Shown in pieces: positions 26,405 to 35,492 of a DNA stretch of 64,000 nt (its first letter is position 1; each line of letters opens with the position of its first letter). A program made the position numbers and the translations under genes. A model generated the notes under the pieces. That model ran no database searches. It had not been told where the DNA came from and saw nothing but the letters and a program-made list of their open reading frames with translations. Source of the stretch: Algoriphagus sp. A40 (GTDB lineage Bacteria > Bacteroidota > Bacteroidia > Cytophagales > Cyclobacteriaceae). Location of the stretch: positions 1 through 64,000 of the forward strand of contig NZ_MUNY01000039.1 of NCBI RefSeq assembly GCF_002002735.1, in the 5' to 3' direction.

Positions 26405-26965
26405 ATGACCTATTTCTCAGACCAAGTATTCCAAAACCTTCAAGCTTCTGATTTTCAAACCGGAGAATATGAGGGATGCACGTTTACAGGATGCACCTTT
26501 TCCAACCTAAATTTTCATGGTTGCAGTTTTGAAAATTGTTCTTTCAAAAACTGTGACCTAAGCAACTCAAAAGTCTCAGGGGTCAGTTTTCGCCAGATAA
26601 AGTTTGAAGGATGCAAAATTCTCGGAGTGCATTTCAACGCTGCCAACCCCTTTCTCCTTGAATTCAATTTTCAGAACAGTCAACTGGACTATTGCAACTT
26701 TTTCAACCTGCAGCTAAAAAAATCCCTCTTCAAAAATTGCAGAATGCGGGAGGTGGATTTTTCACAGGCTGATCTGACAGGCTGTGATTTTCAGGGTTCA
26801 GATCTTATGGGAGTCGTTTTTGACCGGAGTAATCTGGAGAAAGCCGACTTTCGCGAAGCCCAAAACTACCGCCTCGATCCTGAGACAAACCGGATTAAAG
26901 GTGCACGATTTGACTTGGAAGGATTGCCAGGGTTGCTTGGGAAGTGGGGGATAAAAATTGGGTAA
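26405..26965 (+). CDS. Pentapeptide-repeat protein, Qnr-like layout
   Basis: The 186-residue protein is a series of A(D/N)LxX-type pentapeptides from about residue 10 to 160. They form a right-handed quadrilateral beta helix, interrupted by a short break near AANPFLL. The closing FREAQNYRLDPETNRIKGARFDL and GLLGKWGIKI match the end of the Qnr/MfpA-like family, which mimics DNA and protects gyrase. I would call it Qnr-like; fluoroquinolone protection is not shown. The Cys content is unusually high for the family. It stands alone. Confidence 0.85.
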   Translation: MTYFSDQVFQNLQASDFQTGEYEGCTFTGCTFSNLNFHGCSFENCSFKNCDLSNSKVSGVSFRQIKFEGCKILGVHFNAANPFLLEFNFQNSQLDYCNFFNLQLKKSLFKNCRMREVDFSQADLTGCDFQGSDLMGVVFDRSNLEKADFREAQNYRLDPETNRIKGARFDLEGLPGLLGKWGIKIG

Positions 26966-27060
26966 ATGAGCAATGAGCAAATTCAATGGTCAATGTTCAA
27001 GGAAACCACCCGGGTATCAATAATTGAGCATTGACCATTGGTAATTGATCATTGGAAATT
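26966..27060. repeat. AT-rich dispersed intergenic repeat tract
   Basis: ATGAGCAATGAGCAAATTC, AATGGTCAATGTTCAAGGA, GAGCATTGACCATTGGTAA and similar words form partial inverted repeats here. The set is the same kind as at 23460-23635. Confidence 0.45.
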
Positions 27061-27062
27061 GG

Positions 27063-28703
27063 TTACTTCTTCATGTAACTGTCCCTCACAGCCTTAAACT
27101 CCGAGCCTTCCTTCCAACCGGGCCACTTGTCTGAGTTGGCCAGGCTTCGCCCAACATTATAAAGTAACTGGACATCATCCACTGCGCCATCGAGATTCCA
27201 TCGGGCAGGATCGTATTCTTCGTTGGGCTTATGGTAATAATTTGCCACGTAGTCATCCTGAAGTTGTTTTCCGTATTCTTTCCCTTTTTCGAAATGGTCG
27301 ATCCCTGTCCCGAAATACAAGGCCGGAATTCCGATTTTGGCAAAATTGAAATGATCCGAGCGGAAATAATAACCAGCCACGGGATTGGGTTCGGGAGCAC
27401 TGTAGCGGCCTAATTTTTCCAATTCGACATTGAGCAAATCTTCCATTTCGGATTGGCCCGAACCGATGATAGACACATCCTTCATTTTACCATAGGGATT
27501 GATTCCATCCATATTGATGTTTGCCACGGTTTTTTCTTTAGGATATATCGGATTCTGTGCATAGTACGCCGAACCCCAAAGTCCCTGCTCCTCGGCTGTG
27601 ACAGATAAGAAAACCACGGTTCGGTCGGGTTGAGCATCCGCTTTGAAGGCCTTGGCTAAAGCGATCAAAGCCGCAGTTCCGGAGGCGTTATCCAGTGCAC
27701 CGTTGTAAATGCTATCTCCGGTTTCATCGGGTTTGCCAATTCCAAAGTGATCCCAATGCGCGGAATAGACAATTACTTCCTCGGGTTTGGTTTTACCGGT
27801 GACTTTGGCCACCACATTTTGAGAGACATTATATTCTGCTGTCACCTGGATAGTCGCTGAGAGGTTCACTCCCAAAGGAATACCCTGAAACCCTGTTTTT
27901 CTGGCCTTTGCAAGCAGCTCCCCATCATTCATCCCTGCTAGGTCGAATAGTTTCTTGGCTGAGGGAAGCGTGATCCATCCTTCAAAACCCATTTTGTAGG
28001 CTTCATTTCCCCGGTCATCCAGGTAAAGAATCGGGGCATTGTGCTTTCCTTGAATCACATTAAATCCATAGCCAGCCGGAATCGTATTGTGCACAATCAG
28101 GCAACCCAAAGCTCCCTGTCGGGCAGCCTCTTCGTATTTGTAGGTCCAGCGACCATAATAAGTCATGGTGTTTCCCTTGAAAAAAGTGGAATCCTCCGTC
28201 CCAAAACCGGGATCATTGACTAAGACGACTACGATTTTTCCTTTTACATCCAAGCCCTGGTAGTCATTCCAGCCATATTCCGGAGCTACAATTCCAAAGC
28301 CGGCAAAGACCACTTCAGCATCCTTCACCTCGACTAGGGAATCGGTTTTCTGAGTCCAAATTACAAAGTCTTTAAATCCCTCCAAGGAGACACTGGTACC
28401 GGAATTTTTCAACTCCATTGTCCCAGATGGTTTGCTGACAATCGATACCATGGGCACGTCCTGAAAGTAAGAATCCCCATTTCCCGGCTCCAAACCCAAG
28501 GCTTTGAATTCAGATTCCAAAAAGGAAGTGGTGATTGATTCCCCTTCTGTGAAGGGCATCCGGCCCATGAATTCATCCGAGGAAAGAGTGATTAGGTTTG
28601 GCTCCAAGTCTGAAACCTGAAACTTGTAATTCGGCTTTTGTGGTGCCTGACAAGCCGAAAGGGCAGCCAATGCTACAAAAGTGACTATACGTGTTTTTTT
28701 CAT
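27063..28703 (-). CDS. M28-family peptidase lipoprotein with PA domain
   Basis: The 546-residue lipoprotein has a short signal with lipobox (LAALSACQ). The PA domain lies within the first half (around QGALGCLIVHNT). The clan MH catalytic set is SAHWDHFG (zinc His/Asp), GALDNASGTA (bridging Asp), VTAEEQGLWGS (catalytic and metal Glu), NMDGI (Asp) and YFRSDHFNFAKIGIPA (His). This is a typical Bacteroidota surface or periplasmic aminopeptidase of the folate-hydrolase-like branch. The 3' end borders an AT-rich repeat tract. Confidence 0.93.
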   Translation of the reverse strand: MKKTRIVTFVALAALSACQAPQKPNYKFQVSDLEPNLITLSSDEFMGRMPFTEGESITTSFLESEFKALGLEPGNGDSYFQDVPMVSIVSKPSGTMELKNSGTSVSLEGFKDFVIWTQKTDSLVEVKDAEVVFAGFGIVAPEYGWNDYQGLDVKGKIVVVLVNDPGFGTEDSTFFKGNTMTYYGRWTYKYEEAARQGALGCLIVHNTIPAGYGFNVIQGKHNAPILYLDDRGNEAYKMGFEGWITLPSAKKLFDLAGMNDGELLAKARKTGFQGIPLGVNLSATIQVTAEYNVSQNVVAKVTGKTKPEEVIVYSAHWDHFGIGKPDETGDSIYNGALDNASGTAALIALAKAFKADAQPDRTVVFLSVTAEEQGLWGSAYYAQNPIYPKEKTVANINMDGINPYGKMKDVSIIGSGQSEMEDLLNVELEKLGRYSAPEPNPVAGYYFRSDHFNFAKIGIPALYFGTGIDHFEKGKEYGKQLQDDYVANYYHKPNEEYDPARWNLDGAVDDVQLLYNVGRSLANSDKWPGWKEGSEFKAVRDSYMKK

Positions 28704-28807
28704 AAAGACTGATTTGGGTTTGTGGTGATAAATCAGATAAGGAAGCCCAAGTTAAAACTTTTACCAGTTGATTTTCTGAGGCATAGGATCAAATTGAAAA
28801 AGAGGCA

Positions 28808-28837
28808 TTGCATCAAGTGAAATTTGCCCTACCTTTG
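28808..28837 (+). promoter_or_regulatory. Promoter of the SRP RNA gene
   Basis: TTG (28808-28810) and TACCTTTG (28830-28837), 19 bp apart, match the Bacteroidota -33/-7 pattern. Thirteen bases from 28829 (CTACCTTTGTGAC) are identical to those at the tRNA-Gln promoter. Confidence 0.8.
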
Positions 28838-28841
28838 TGAC

Positions 28842-28928
28842 CTAGCGGCACGACCAGCTCCTGCTAAATCCCCCAGGTCCGGAAGGAAGCAAGGGTAAGC
28901 GGTTGTAGCGGTGCGATGCCGCTTCTTT
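28842..28928 (+). ncRNA. ffs: Signal recognition particle RNA (4.5S-type)
   Basis: The sequence has the SRP core AGGTCCGGAAGGAAGCAA (28875-28892), which binds Ffh. AGCGGCA (28844-28850) pairs with TGCCGCT (28917-28923) to close the helix, as expected for the short bacterial form. It is followed by a T-rich stretch acting as the terminator. The 5' end fits a start six bases after the -7 element. SRP RNA directs ribosomes translating membrane proteins to FtsY. Confidence 0.93.
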
Positions 28929-29065
28929 TTTTGCCCTAAATTTCCAAATCCTCAATTTTTAGGAATTCCTAATCCTGATTTATCTTCTAACTTTGTCCGT
29001 TAGCCTAAAATAAATCAAACTCAAGCTTAAGCTTCTGTTTAAGTCTTTACCAAAAACCTATTCTC

Positions 29066-29725
29066 ATGAAATTCTTTATCGACACCGCCAATCTGGACGA
29101 AATCCGCGAAGCCTATGACCTTGGCGTATTGGACGGCGTGACTACCAATCCCTCTCTGATGGCCAAAGAAGGCATCAGTGGAGATGCCAATGTAAGAGCC
29201 CATTACAAAGCCATTTGCAATATCGTCGACGACAAAGTAAGTGCAGAGGTGATTTCCACAGACTTTGAAGGAATGATCCGCGAAGGCAAAGAACTTGCAA
29301 AAATCGACGACAAAATCGTGGTGAAAATCCCGATGATCAAAGACGGAATCAAAGCCATCAAATACTTCCACAGCGAAGGTATCCGTACCAACTGTACCCT
29401 GGTTTTTTCAGCAGGTCAGGCGATCCTTGCAGCCAAAGCCGGAGCATCATACCTTTCTCCATTTATCGGCAGATTGGATGATATTTCTTACGATGGGCTT
29501 GAGTTGATTGGCCAGATCGTTCATATTTATCAGAATTACGGATTTGAAACCGAAATCCTGGCAGCATCTGTCCGTCACTCCATGCACTTGATCAAATGTG
29601 CTGAACTTGGTGCAGACGTGGTCACCTGTCCACTTAAAGTAATCACCGGATTGCTCAAGCATCCACTTACGGATTCAGGTCTGGCACAGTTTCTGGCTGA
29701 TCACGCGAAAGCAGCCGGAAAGTAA
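29066..29725 (+). CDS. fsa: Fructose-6-phosphate aldolase / transaldolase-like protein
   Basis: The 219-residue TalB-like class I aldolase belongs to the small TalC/FSA group. It begins [20 protein letters not shown] and carries [14 protein letters not shown], the Schiff-base Lys in [10 protein letters not shown] and [11 protein letters not shown]. The length and the start match family members annotated as fructose-6-phosphate aldolase or transaldolase; which reaction it favours cannot be decided from sequence. A -7-like TAACTTTG occurs at 28988-28995. A terminator hairpin follows the stop. Confidence 0.93.
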   Translation: MKFFIDTANLDEIREAYDLGVLDGVTTNPSLMAKEGISGDANVRAHYKAICNIVDDKVSAEVISTDFEGMIREGKELAKIDDKIVVKIPMIKDGIKAIKYFHSEGIRTNCTLVFSAGQAILAAKAGASYLSPFIGRLDDISYDGLELIGQIVHIYQNYGFETEILAASVRHSMHLIKCAELGADVVTCPLKVITGLLKHPLTDSGLAQFLADHAKAAGK

Positions 29726-29731
29726 AAAATC

Positions 29732-29770
29732 AAAAGAGGCTGTTTCTTCCCGGATTCAGCCTCTTTTTCA
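29732..29770 (+). terminator. Terminator after the aldolase gene
   Basis: AAAGAGGCTG (29733-29742) pairs with CAGCCTCTTT (29757-29766), followed by TTTCA. It lies just before the start of the next gene. Confidence 0.8.
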
Positions 29771-29780
29771 ATCCCACAGC

Positions 29781-29984
29781 ATGTACATTATCAAAGTAAA
29801 AGGAAAAGCCAAAATCCCCGACTATATCCAGATACGAGATGAAAATTTCGTTTTGGTGGCTTATTTCCGGGCAGACAGACCCCTCAAAAACATTGAGAAA
29901 TTCGGACTGGAAGGCAAAGAAAATCAGCTGGAGGAAGTGATTAAAAATCTTCCTTTCGGTAAACTTCAAAAATTAGAACTCTAA
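29781..29984 (+). CDS. Small conserved protein preceding ftsE
   Basis: The 67-residue basic/acidic protein (MYIIKVKGKAKIPDYIQIRD) has no signal peptide or membrane helix. The pattern suggests a mostly beta fold with a C-terminal helix. It begins 10 bp after the aldolase terminator and ends 3 bp before the FtsE-like gene, so the two are probably co-translated. From memory, this pairing is recurrent in Bacteroidota. Function is unknown. Confidence 0.75.
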   Translation: MYIIKVKGKAKIPDYIQIRDENFVLVAYFRADRPLKNIEKFGLEGKENQLEEVIKNLPFGKLQKLEL

Positions 29985-29987
29985 ACC

Positions 29988-30698
29988 ATGGATTTCAGTA
30001 CCAAACCTGTGCTTCAGGTAACGCAGGCCACTATTTTTCAGGGAGAAAACCCTGTATTGTCCGATGTCAATTTCTCAGTAGAGCAGCATGAATTCGTATT
30101 CCTGATAGGCCGGACGGGAAGTGGTAAAAGTTCTCTTCTAAAAACCCTTTATGCAGACCTTCCTCTCCGATCAGGTCTCGCCGAAATCGTGGGCTATTCC
30201 CTTACCAAAATAAAAAACAGTGAGGTCCCATATCTCCGTAGAAAAATCGGAATCATCTTTCAGGACTTTCAGCTTTTCAGCGACCGGACCATTCGGGAAA
30301 ACCTGTCTTTTGTGCTCAAAGCCACCGGCTGGACTGATCCTGTCAAAATCAAAGAACGGATCAGTGAAGTTTTGATCCAGGTTGGTCTGGTCGATTCCTT
30401 GCAGAAAATGCCGCATCAGCTTTCGGGGGGCGAGCAACAGCGTGTGGTGATTGCCAGGGCCTTGCTCAATGAGCCTTCCATACTTTTGGCCGATGAACCT
30501 ACCGGAAATCTCGACCCGGATGTTGCCGACGGGATTTTCAGACTCTTTCAGGAAATCAACAAAAAAGGCACTGCCATTCTGATGGCAACTCACAATCATG
30601 AATTGCTCCGCAAATTCCCTTATCGGGTTTTGAAATGTGAGAAAGGAAAATTACTGGACAGTCAGATGCATGACGTTTCCTTTGGTTCATCTTTTTGA
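29988..30698 (+). CDS. ftsE: Cell-division ABC transporter ATPase FtsE-like
   Basis: The 236-residue ABC ATPase has Walker [10 protein letters not shown], signature LSGGEQQR and Walker [11 protein letters not shown] with the H-loop in MATHNHE. Overall sequence ([23 protein letters not shown]) matches FtsE. FtsE with the membrane protein FtsX activates peptidoglycan hydrolases at the division site; ftsX is not adjacent, which is common in this phylum. LolD is the main alternative, less likely given the short length and neighbours. Confidence 0.85.
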   Translation: MDFSTKPVLQVTQATIFQGENPVLSDVNFSVEQHEFVFLIGRTGSGKSSLLKTLYADLPLRSGLAEIVGYSLTKIKNSEVPYLRRKIGIIFQDFQLFSDRTIRENLSFVLKATGWTDPVKIKERISEVLIQVGLVDSLQKMPHQLSGGEQQRVVIARALLNEPSILLADEPTGNLDPDVADGIFRLFQEINKKGTAILMATHNHELLRKFPYRVLKCEKGKLLDSQMHDVSFGSSF

Positions 30699-30771
30699 AA
30701 CTTCGAAAAAACAGGCCAGGTAAAACATCTTCCCTGATACAGCCGTTTTCCAAGTATCCAATTAATCAATT

Positions 30772-32151
30772 ATGAGATATTACAACTCCCTCCTCATTCT
30801 GCTTTTGGCAACCTTTTCGTTTTCTTGTCAAGAAGAGGAAGTCCCCAAATTGGATCCAGCGTCAAACAATGCTGCCAACAGCTGGATTCTGAATGTAATG
30901 GATGAAGTATACCTCTGGTTGGATGATCTTGGGACACCGATTGCAGAAAATTCCGACCCTGAGGACTATTTCGAAGCACTGCTTTTCCGCCCGACAGATC
31001 GGTTTTCGGTTATTTATCCAGACTACCAAGAGCTGATCAATGCCCTCAACGGTGTGAATTTGGAGGCAGGTTATGAATTCATTCTTTACAGAGAAAATCC
31101 CACCAGCGACAATGTGGTCGCAGAAGTTTCCTACATTAAAAAAAACAGCCCTGCCTCAAACGTAGACTTGCAAAGAGGTGATGTGATCAACAAAATCAAC
31201 GGAACGGTCCTGACTATTGGAAATTACCAGCAACTTTTGGGAGAAATAGATGGCATGCACACCTTATCCTACTCCAGGTTTGATGAAGAATCCGAGGGAT
31301 TTGTTGCAAAACCCGATGTCACGCTCACAGCAGTTCAACTGGCTGAAAATCCGAACTTTCTTGATACGATTTATACGGTCAATGGGGAGAAAATCGGGTA
31401 TGTCGTTTACCATTTCTTTGCTCCGGGGCCAGGCGAAAATAGCACCGCCTATGACAATGAAATGGATGGGATTTTCGGAAAATTCAAAGCTGAAGGAATT
31501 GATCACCTGATTGTGGATTTCCGATATAACAGCGGTGGGTACGTTTCCTCTGCTGTAAATTTGGCCAGTTTGATTGCTCCAGGGGTCAGTTCCAGCAGTA
31601 TTTTTTCCAAAACCAAATACAATAGTTACCTCATGGAAGAGCTTGAACAGCTCAGAAATGTTCAGACTTCTTTTCTGGCAAAAAACCAAAACCTCGGAAA
31701 TACAATGGAAGGAAATCGAGTCTATATTTTGACTACTTCCAGAACAGCCTCAGCTTCCGAATTGATCATCAACGGTCTTAAACCCTACATGGACGTTGCG
31801 ATTGTTGGTGACACGACCACAGGGAAAAATGTGGGTTCGATTCCCTTTGAGGATGAAGAAAATGACCAAAACAACTATGGCATTTTGCCGATAGTTTCAC
31901 AAAGTTTTAACAGTCTGGATCAATCGGATTACACCGAAGGATTTGTACCAAATATCACTTTGAAAGAGTCTCAGGAACGTCTCCGTCCTTTGGGAGATAT
32001 TAATGAATTGCTTTTGAGGACTGCCATCGGGCAAATCACCGGAATAACATCCGGAGCCAGATTTCAGCAGCTCGACCGTCTGGATGTTGGGAGCTCCCTA
32101 GAAGGAAAAATAAGGTCTGGTGTGATGATTGAAAATCCTATTTTGAAATAA
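30772..32151 (+). CDS. S41-family (C-terminal processing) peptidase lipoprotein
   Basis: The 459-residue lipoprotein (FSFSCQEEE) has an N-terminal helical region, a PDZ-like domain (about 115-155, KKNSPASNVDLQRGDVINKI) and the S41 catalytic domain with Ser in TSRTASASELIING and Lys in TTTGKNVGS. Such enzymes trim periplasmic or secreted proteins after the PDZ binds a C-terminus. The N-terminus is typical of the exported peptidase group in Bacteroidota. A strong terminator follows. Confidence 0.93.
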   Translation: MRYYNSLLILLLATFSFSCQEEEVPKLDPASNNAANSWILNVMDEVYLWLDDLGTPIAENSDPEDYFEALLFRPTDRFSVIYPDYQELINALNGVNLEAGYEFILYRENPTSDNVVAEVSYIKKNSPASNVDLQRGDVINKINGTVLTIGNYQQLLGEIDGMHTLSYSRFDEESEGFVAKPDVTLTAVQLAENPNFLDTIYTVNGEKIGYVVYHFFAPGPGENSTAYDNEMDGIFGKFKAEGIDHLIVDFRYNSGGYVSSAVNLASLIAPGVSSSSIFSKTKYNSYLMEELEQLRNVQTSFLAKNQNLGNTMEGNRVYILTTSRTASASELIINGLKPYMDVAIVGDTTTGKNVGSIPFEDEENDQNNYGILPIVSQSFNSLDQSDYTEGFVPNITLKESQERLRPLGDINELLLRTAIGQITGITSGARFQQLDRLDVGSSLEGKIRSGVMIENPILK

Positions 32152-32156
32152 AGTCA

Positions 32157-32184
32157 ACGCCCCAAATCGGGGCGTTTTTTTTTT
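32157..32184 (+). terminator. Terminator of the S41 peptidase gene
   Basis: ACGCCCC (32157-32163) pairs with GGGGCGT (32169-32175), followed by ten T, directly after the S41 stop codon. Confidence 0.9.
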
Positions 32185-32336
32185 AGAATTTCAATTATTA
32201 TGGGTAAAAGGGATAGACGCGGACCGGATGAGAAAAGATCAGTTTGGCCCTTCTTTTATGAAAGTCCAAGGTTATCAAATTGTTAAGCCTGCCAAAAGTC
32301 ATTTTTTTAAAAATCTGACTCCTTTATATTCACCAC

Positions 32337-32549
32337 ATGGAAGCTGCAGCCACTTTTTTATTATTATTCATCATCTACTTTCTGGGATGTTTGGCTATTG
32401 TACAATTAGCGATCAGACCGATGAAAAGGCTAGTCAATGATTCCTCGGGTAACAGCAAACATTGGGAGACCAATTACTCCAAAATATTGCTGGTAAGTCT
32501 TTTGCTAACCCTAATTACCACCACCATTGCATTTATTGCTTTTCCTTAA
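32337..32549 (+). CDS. Small membrane protein of unknown function
   Basis: This 70-residue ORF encodes two hydrophobic segments (about 5-25 and 50-68) with a charged central loop (RPMKRLVNDSSGNSKHWE). No family is recognised and no promoter or ribosome site stands out. The regular two-helix layout makes it more likely real than the neighbouring shadow ORFs, but it is unproven. Confidence 0.45.
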   Translation: MEAAATFLLLFIIYFLGCLAIVQLAIRPMKRLVNDSSGNSKHWETNYSKILLVSLLLTLITTTIAFIAFP

Positions 32550-32694
32550 TCAATTCCTCTAGGGAATAGAATTGGAATGGCTGTATTCAAAAGATTTTAT
32601 TATCAGCTATAAGCATGTTGAATCTGATTCTTCAAATTCTTCCACGGAAAACAAACCAATTCTAAGGTCTAGGATTTCAAAAAAGACTTTGAAC

Positions 32695-32725
32695 AAAAAA
32701 ACCGGCGATAAGGCCGGTTTTTTAG
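32695..32725. terminator. Bidirectional terminator
   Basis: AACCGGC (32700-32706) pairs with GCCGGTT (32713-32719), flanked by A and T runs. It lies 3' of the TPR gene on the minus strand and ends readthrough from the small plus-strand ORF. Confidence 0.85.
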
Positions 32726-32744
32726 ATTGTCGATTTGGTCAATT

Positions 32745-33452
32745 TCAATTCGTCTTCTTCAGGTTTTCTTTTGCCTGATCAAAAGCCGGATCCAGCGAAA
32801 TTGCCTCATTGAATGCAGTTTTTGCCTCAGCCATGGAGTTTTGATCCAAATAGATCAGTCCTTTCAGATTAAGTGCAGCAGCTTTCATGCTCACTTCCTG
32901 TGTTTCGGTTTGTGATTTTGGGAAGCCGATTTTCTCGTCAGCCTTTGCATTCTTCACAAGCATGGTGACGGAATTCATTGCTTCATCATAGCGCTTCAAA
33001 TTATATTGGATAAATGCTGATTTGTAAAGACTGAAATTATCCCCGGTCAACAGATAGAGGCTTTCGAAATGCGGCAATGCGCGATCCAAAGCTCCCAATT
33101 GTTCCAAGGAATAGGCAGCAACTTCCAGTGCTCCAACATTTTTGTCATTGAGTTGAAGGATGTCCATGGCAACGAGAGCCGCAGAGGCAAATTGTCCCCC
33201 ATCAAAATATAGGCTTCCCAAAGCTTCCATGTAGCGAAGATCTTCCGGATTACGAACCATCAGTTCGAATAATTTCGTCTTGGCCATCTGTGGGTCACTG
33301 TATCTCATTGCCATTTGATAGCCGATTTGATCAACAGCATTCAGTGAGGCTTTTAATTTCGGATCCAATTTTGGAAGTGAGTCATTTGCTGTCTGGGCAG
33401 ACAGATTTCCGGCACCAATGGCCAGGAGCAGCAGTAATAGGGCGCGCTTCAT
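32745..33452 (-). CDS. Exported tetratricopeptide-repeat protein
   Basis: The 235-residue protein has a signal peptide (about 1-19, LSAQ) and four to five TPR-like repeats (for example YMEALGSLYFDGGQFASAAL, ALNLKGLIYLDQNSMAEAKTAFNEAIS). It starts 2 bp after the stop of the CCA-adding enzyme gene, so it is the last gene of a three-gene operon. TPR proteins are scaffolds; no partner is shown. The link to tRNA processing may be only transcriptional. Confidence 0.87.
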   Translation of the reverse strand: MKRALLLLLLAIGAGNLSAQTANDSLPKLDPKLKASLNAVDQIGYQMAMRYSDPQMAKTKLFELMVRNPEDLRYMEALGSLYFDGGQFASAALVAMDILQLNDKNVGALEVAAYSLEQLGALDRALPHFESLYLLTGDNFSLYKSAFIQYNLKRYDEAMNSVTMLVKNAKADEKIGFPKSQTETQEVSMKAAALNLKGLIYLDQNSMAEAKTAFNEAISLDPAFDQAKENLKKTN

Positions 33453-33454
33453 TG

Positions 33455-34903
33455 TTAATCTTTGTTTTCTTGGTGATTTGATTTGTTGTCCAGCGGAGCA
33501 ATGCCCTTGGTACGGGCAATGTCAAACATAAGTTTTCGGGCGGCTTCTGGATTGTTTTGAATTTTGCCCTCCAATATAGCTTCTTTTATTTCTTCCTTGA
33601 TTTCCCCGATGATTTTAGAAGGAGAAAGGCCGAAAGTTTCCATGATTTCTTCTCCGCTAACCGGTGGCTGGAAGTTTCGGACCTGGTCCTTTTCCTCTAC
33701 TTCCTTGAGCTTTTCCTCCACCTTACCAAAGTTTTCAAGGTAGCGTTGGACTTTTTTGTTGTTTTTGGAGGTGATATCTGCCCGGCAAAGCTTCATCAGA
33801 TCATCAATGTCGTCTCCTGCATCGAAAAGAAGTCTTCTCAAAGCCGAATCAGTCACTTCGTCTTTCACCAATGCAATGGGCCGTAGGTGTAAGCGGACTA
33901 GCTGTTGGACATATTTCATCCGCTCATCCATGGGCAGTTTCAACCTCCGAAAGATCGCAGGTGTCATGCGGGCACCCTTGTCCTCATGTCCATGAAAAGT
34001 CCACCCGACTTTTGGATTGAAGCGCTTGGTGGCAGGTTTGGCAATATCATGCATAATCGCCGCCCAGCGAAGCCAGAGATTATCGGTCATTTGGCAGACA
34101 TTATCCAGGACTTGAAGGGTGTGGTAGAAATTGTCCTTGTGAGACTTATCATCGACCGAATCAACCCCCTGCAGTTCTACCATTTCAGGGAAAAACTCAT
34201 GCAAAAGTTTAGATGCAAAAAGTAACTTAAACCCATAGGATGGCTTTGGGGTCATTACTATTTTATTGAGCTCGTCGATGATTCGCTCCGCAGAAATAAT
34301 CTGAAGTCTTGCCGCATTTTCAGATAAAGCAAAAAAAGTGTCCGCATCGATATCGAATGTCAATTGGGCGGCAAACCTCACCGCACGCATCATCCGCAGT
34401 GGATCATCCGAAAAGGTAATTCCCGGTTCCAATGGAGTTTTTATGGATTTTCGCCTGATATCCCCCATTCCGTCGAATGGATCTATCAATTCCCCATAAT
34501 CCTCTGGATTCAGAGAAATGGCCATGGCATTGATCGTGAAATCTCTGCGTTCCAGGTCTTCCTCCAGCGTTCCGTCTTCTACAATAGGTTTTCTGGATTC
34601 CAGTCTGTAGGATTCCTTTCTGGCACCTACAAACTCCAATTCCCAATCCTCAAGCTTGAGCATGGCGGTCCCGAAGTTTTTGAAAACAGAAAGAGGCACA
34701 TGCTGGTCAAAGGATTTGGCAACCTCCTGGGCTAGGCTGATCCCACTTCCAACACAGGTAAAATCAATGTCCTTGCTGGGACGGTTGAGAATAAGATCAC
34801 GGACAAAGCCACCCACCACATAAGATTTAATGCCCAGTCGGGAAGCTGCTGCTCCTACTTTTTCAAAAATTTCGTTTTCGTCTAGCCTGGACTTTAAATT
34901 CAT
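33455..34903 (-). CDS. cca: CCA-adding tRNA nucleotidyltransferase (HD-domain type)
   Basis: The 482-residue protein has the class II nucleotidyltransferase head: [20 protein letters not shown] (GG and the catalytic DxD) and [11 protein letters not shown]. An HD domain ([11 protein letters not shown]) follows. It adds or repairs the 3'-CCA of tRNAs, which matters here because tRNA-Gln in this window lacks an encoded CCA. An alternative would be poly(A) polymerase, but the HD fusion favours a CCA enzyme. It overlaps the upstream ORF by 4 bp and precedes a TPR gene by 2 bp. Confidence 0.92.
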   Translation of the reverse strand: MNLKSRLDENEIFEKVGAAASRLGIKSYVVGGFVRDLILNRPSKDIDFTCVGSGISLAQEVAKSFDQHVPLSVFKNFGTAMLKLEDWELEFVGARKESYRLESRKPIVEDGTLEEDLERRDFTINAMAISLNPEDYGELIDPFDGMGDIRRKSIKTPLEPGITFSDDPLRMMRAVRFAAQLTFDIDADTFFALSENAARLQIISAERIIDELNKIVMTPKPSYGFKLLFASKLLHEFFPEMVELQGVDSVDDKSHKDNFYHTLQVLDNVCQMTDNLWLRWAAIMHDIAKPATKRFNPKVGWTFHGHEDKGARMTPAIFRRLKLPMDERMKYVQQLVRLHLRPIALVKDEVTDSALRRLLFDAGDDIDDLMKLCRADITSKNNKKVQRYLENFGKVEEKLKEVEEKDQVRNFQPPVSGEEIMETFGLSPSKIIGEIKEEIKEAILEGKIQNNPEAARKLMFDIARTKGIAPLDNKSNHQENKD

Positions 34904-35373
34904 CGATTGATAATTTTTACATCGCCATCAGGTCCCAAAAACATTTCTTTGGTATTTGGACCCAAAAGTGGGAAGAACAGTTCGGTCTGAAAATCAGCCT
35001 GTAGGGTTCCCGAATCTATTTTTACTAGGACTGGCTGGGAAATCTGGAAAAGCAATTTGTTCCAGTTTGGCTCCCGGATCAGGGAAAAACGGATATTCCC
35101 ATGGTGGATAGGACCATTTTTGATGACAGGATTTACCGGACTGTGAAATATGGTCGGCTTGCTTCCAAGTTCAACAATATCTAAGGAAACCTCTGAAAAA
35201 GGCTCACAAACTGAGCGGATTTGAAATAAATCAAACAGGAGGTAAGTCCAGTCATATCCAGATTCCGGCTTCCAATTGTCCGATTTCAGAAATGTGAGGA
35301 TTTTGCCATTTCCTTCTTTGATGGTAACCTCTCCTTTGTCGCGGAAAGTTTTTACGATTGCTTGCTGATCCAA
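34900..35373 (-). CDS. Conserved hypothetical protein upstream of cca
   Basis: The 157-residue protein starts at a TTG at 35373, as no in-frame ATG occurs early. It has no signal peptide. The strand-rich middle ([31 protein letters not shown]) and hydrophobic ends give no family I can name. It overlaps the cca start by 4 bp (TGA/ATG), so it is almost surely co-translated with it. A TATTTTTG element sits about 18 bp upstream, with no obvious -33 partner. Confidence 0.65.
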   Translation of the reverse strand: MDQQAIVKTFRDKGEVTIKEGNGKILTFLKSDNWKPESGYDWTYLLFDLFQIRSVCEPFSEVSLDIVELGSKPTIFHSPVNPVIKNGPIHHGNIRFSLIREPNWNKLLFQISQPVLVKIDSGTLQADFQTELFFPLLGPNTKEMFLGPDGDVKIINR

Positions 35374-35492
35374 AACGTTGATTTTTATTGCAAAAATAAT
35401 CAGATTATCCAGCCTTAGCGGCTAAAATCTCAAACACAAAAAAACCTCTTCCTTTAGAGAAGAGGCAAATTGCAAATCAGGGTTGGTTTAGT

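Noticed and set aside
32572..32778. 68-residue plus-strand ORF
   Set aside because: It crosses the terminator hairpin at 32695-32725 and overlaps the TPR gene; composition is not protein-like.
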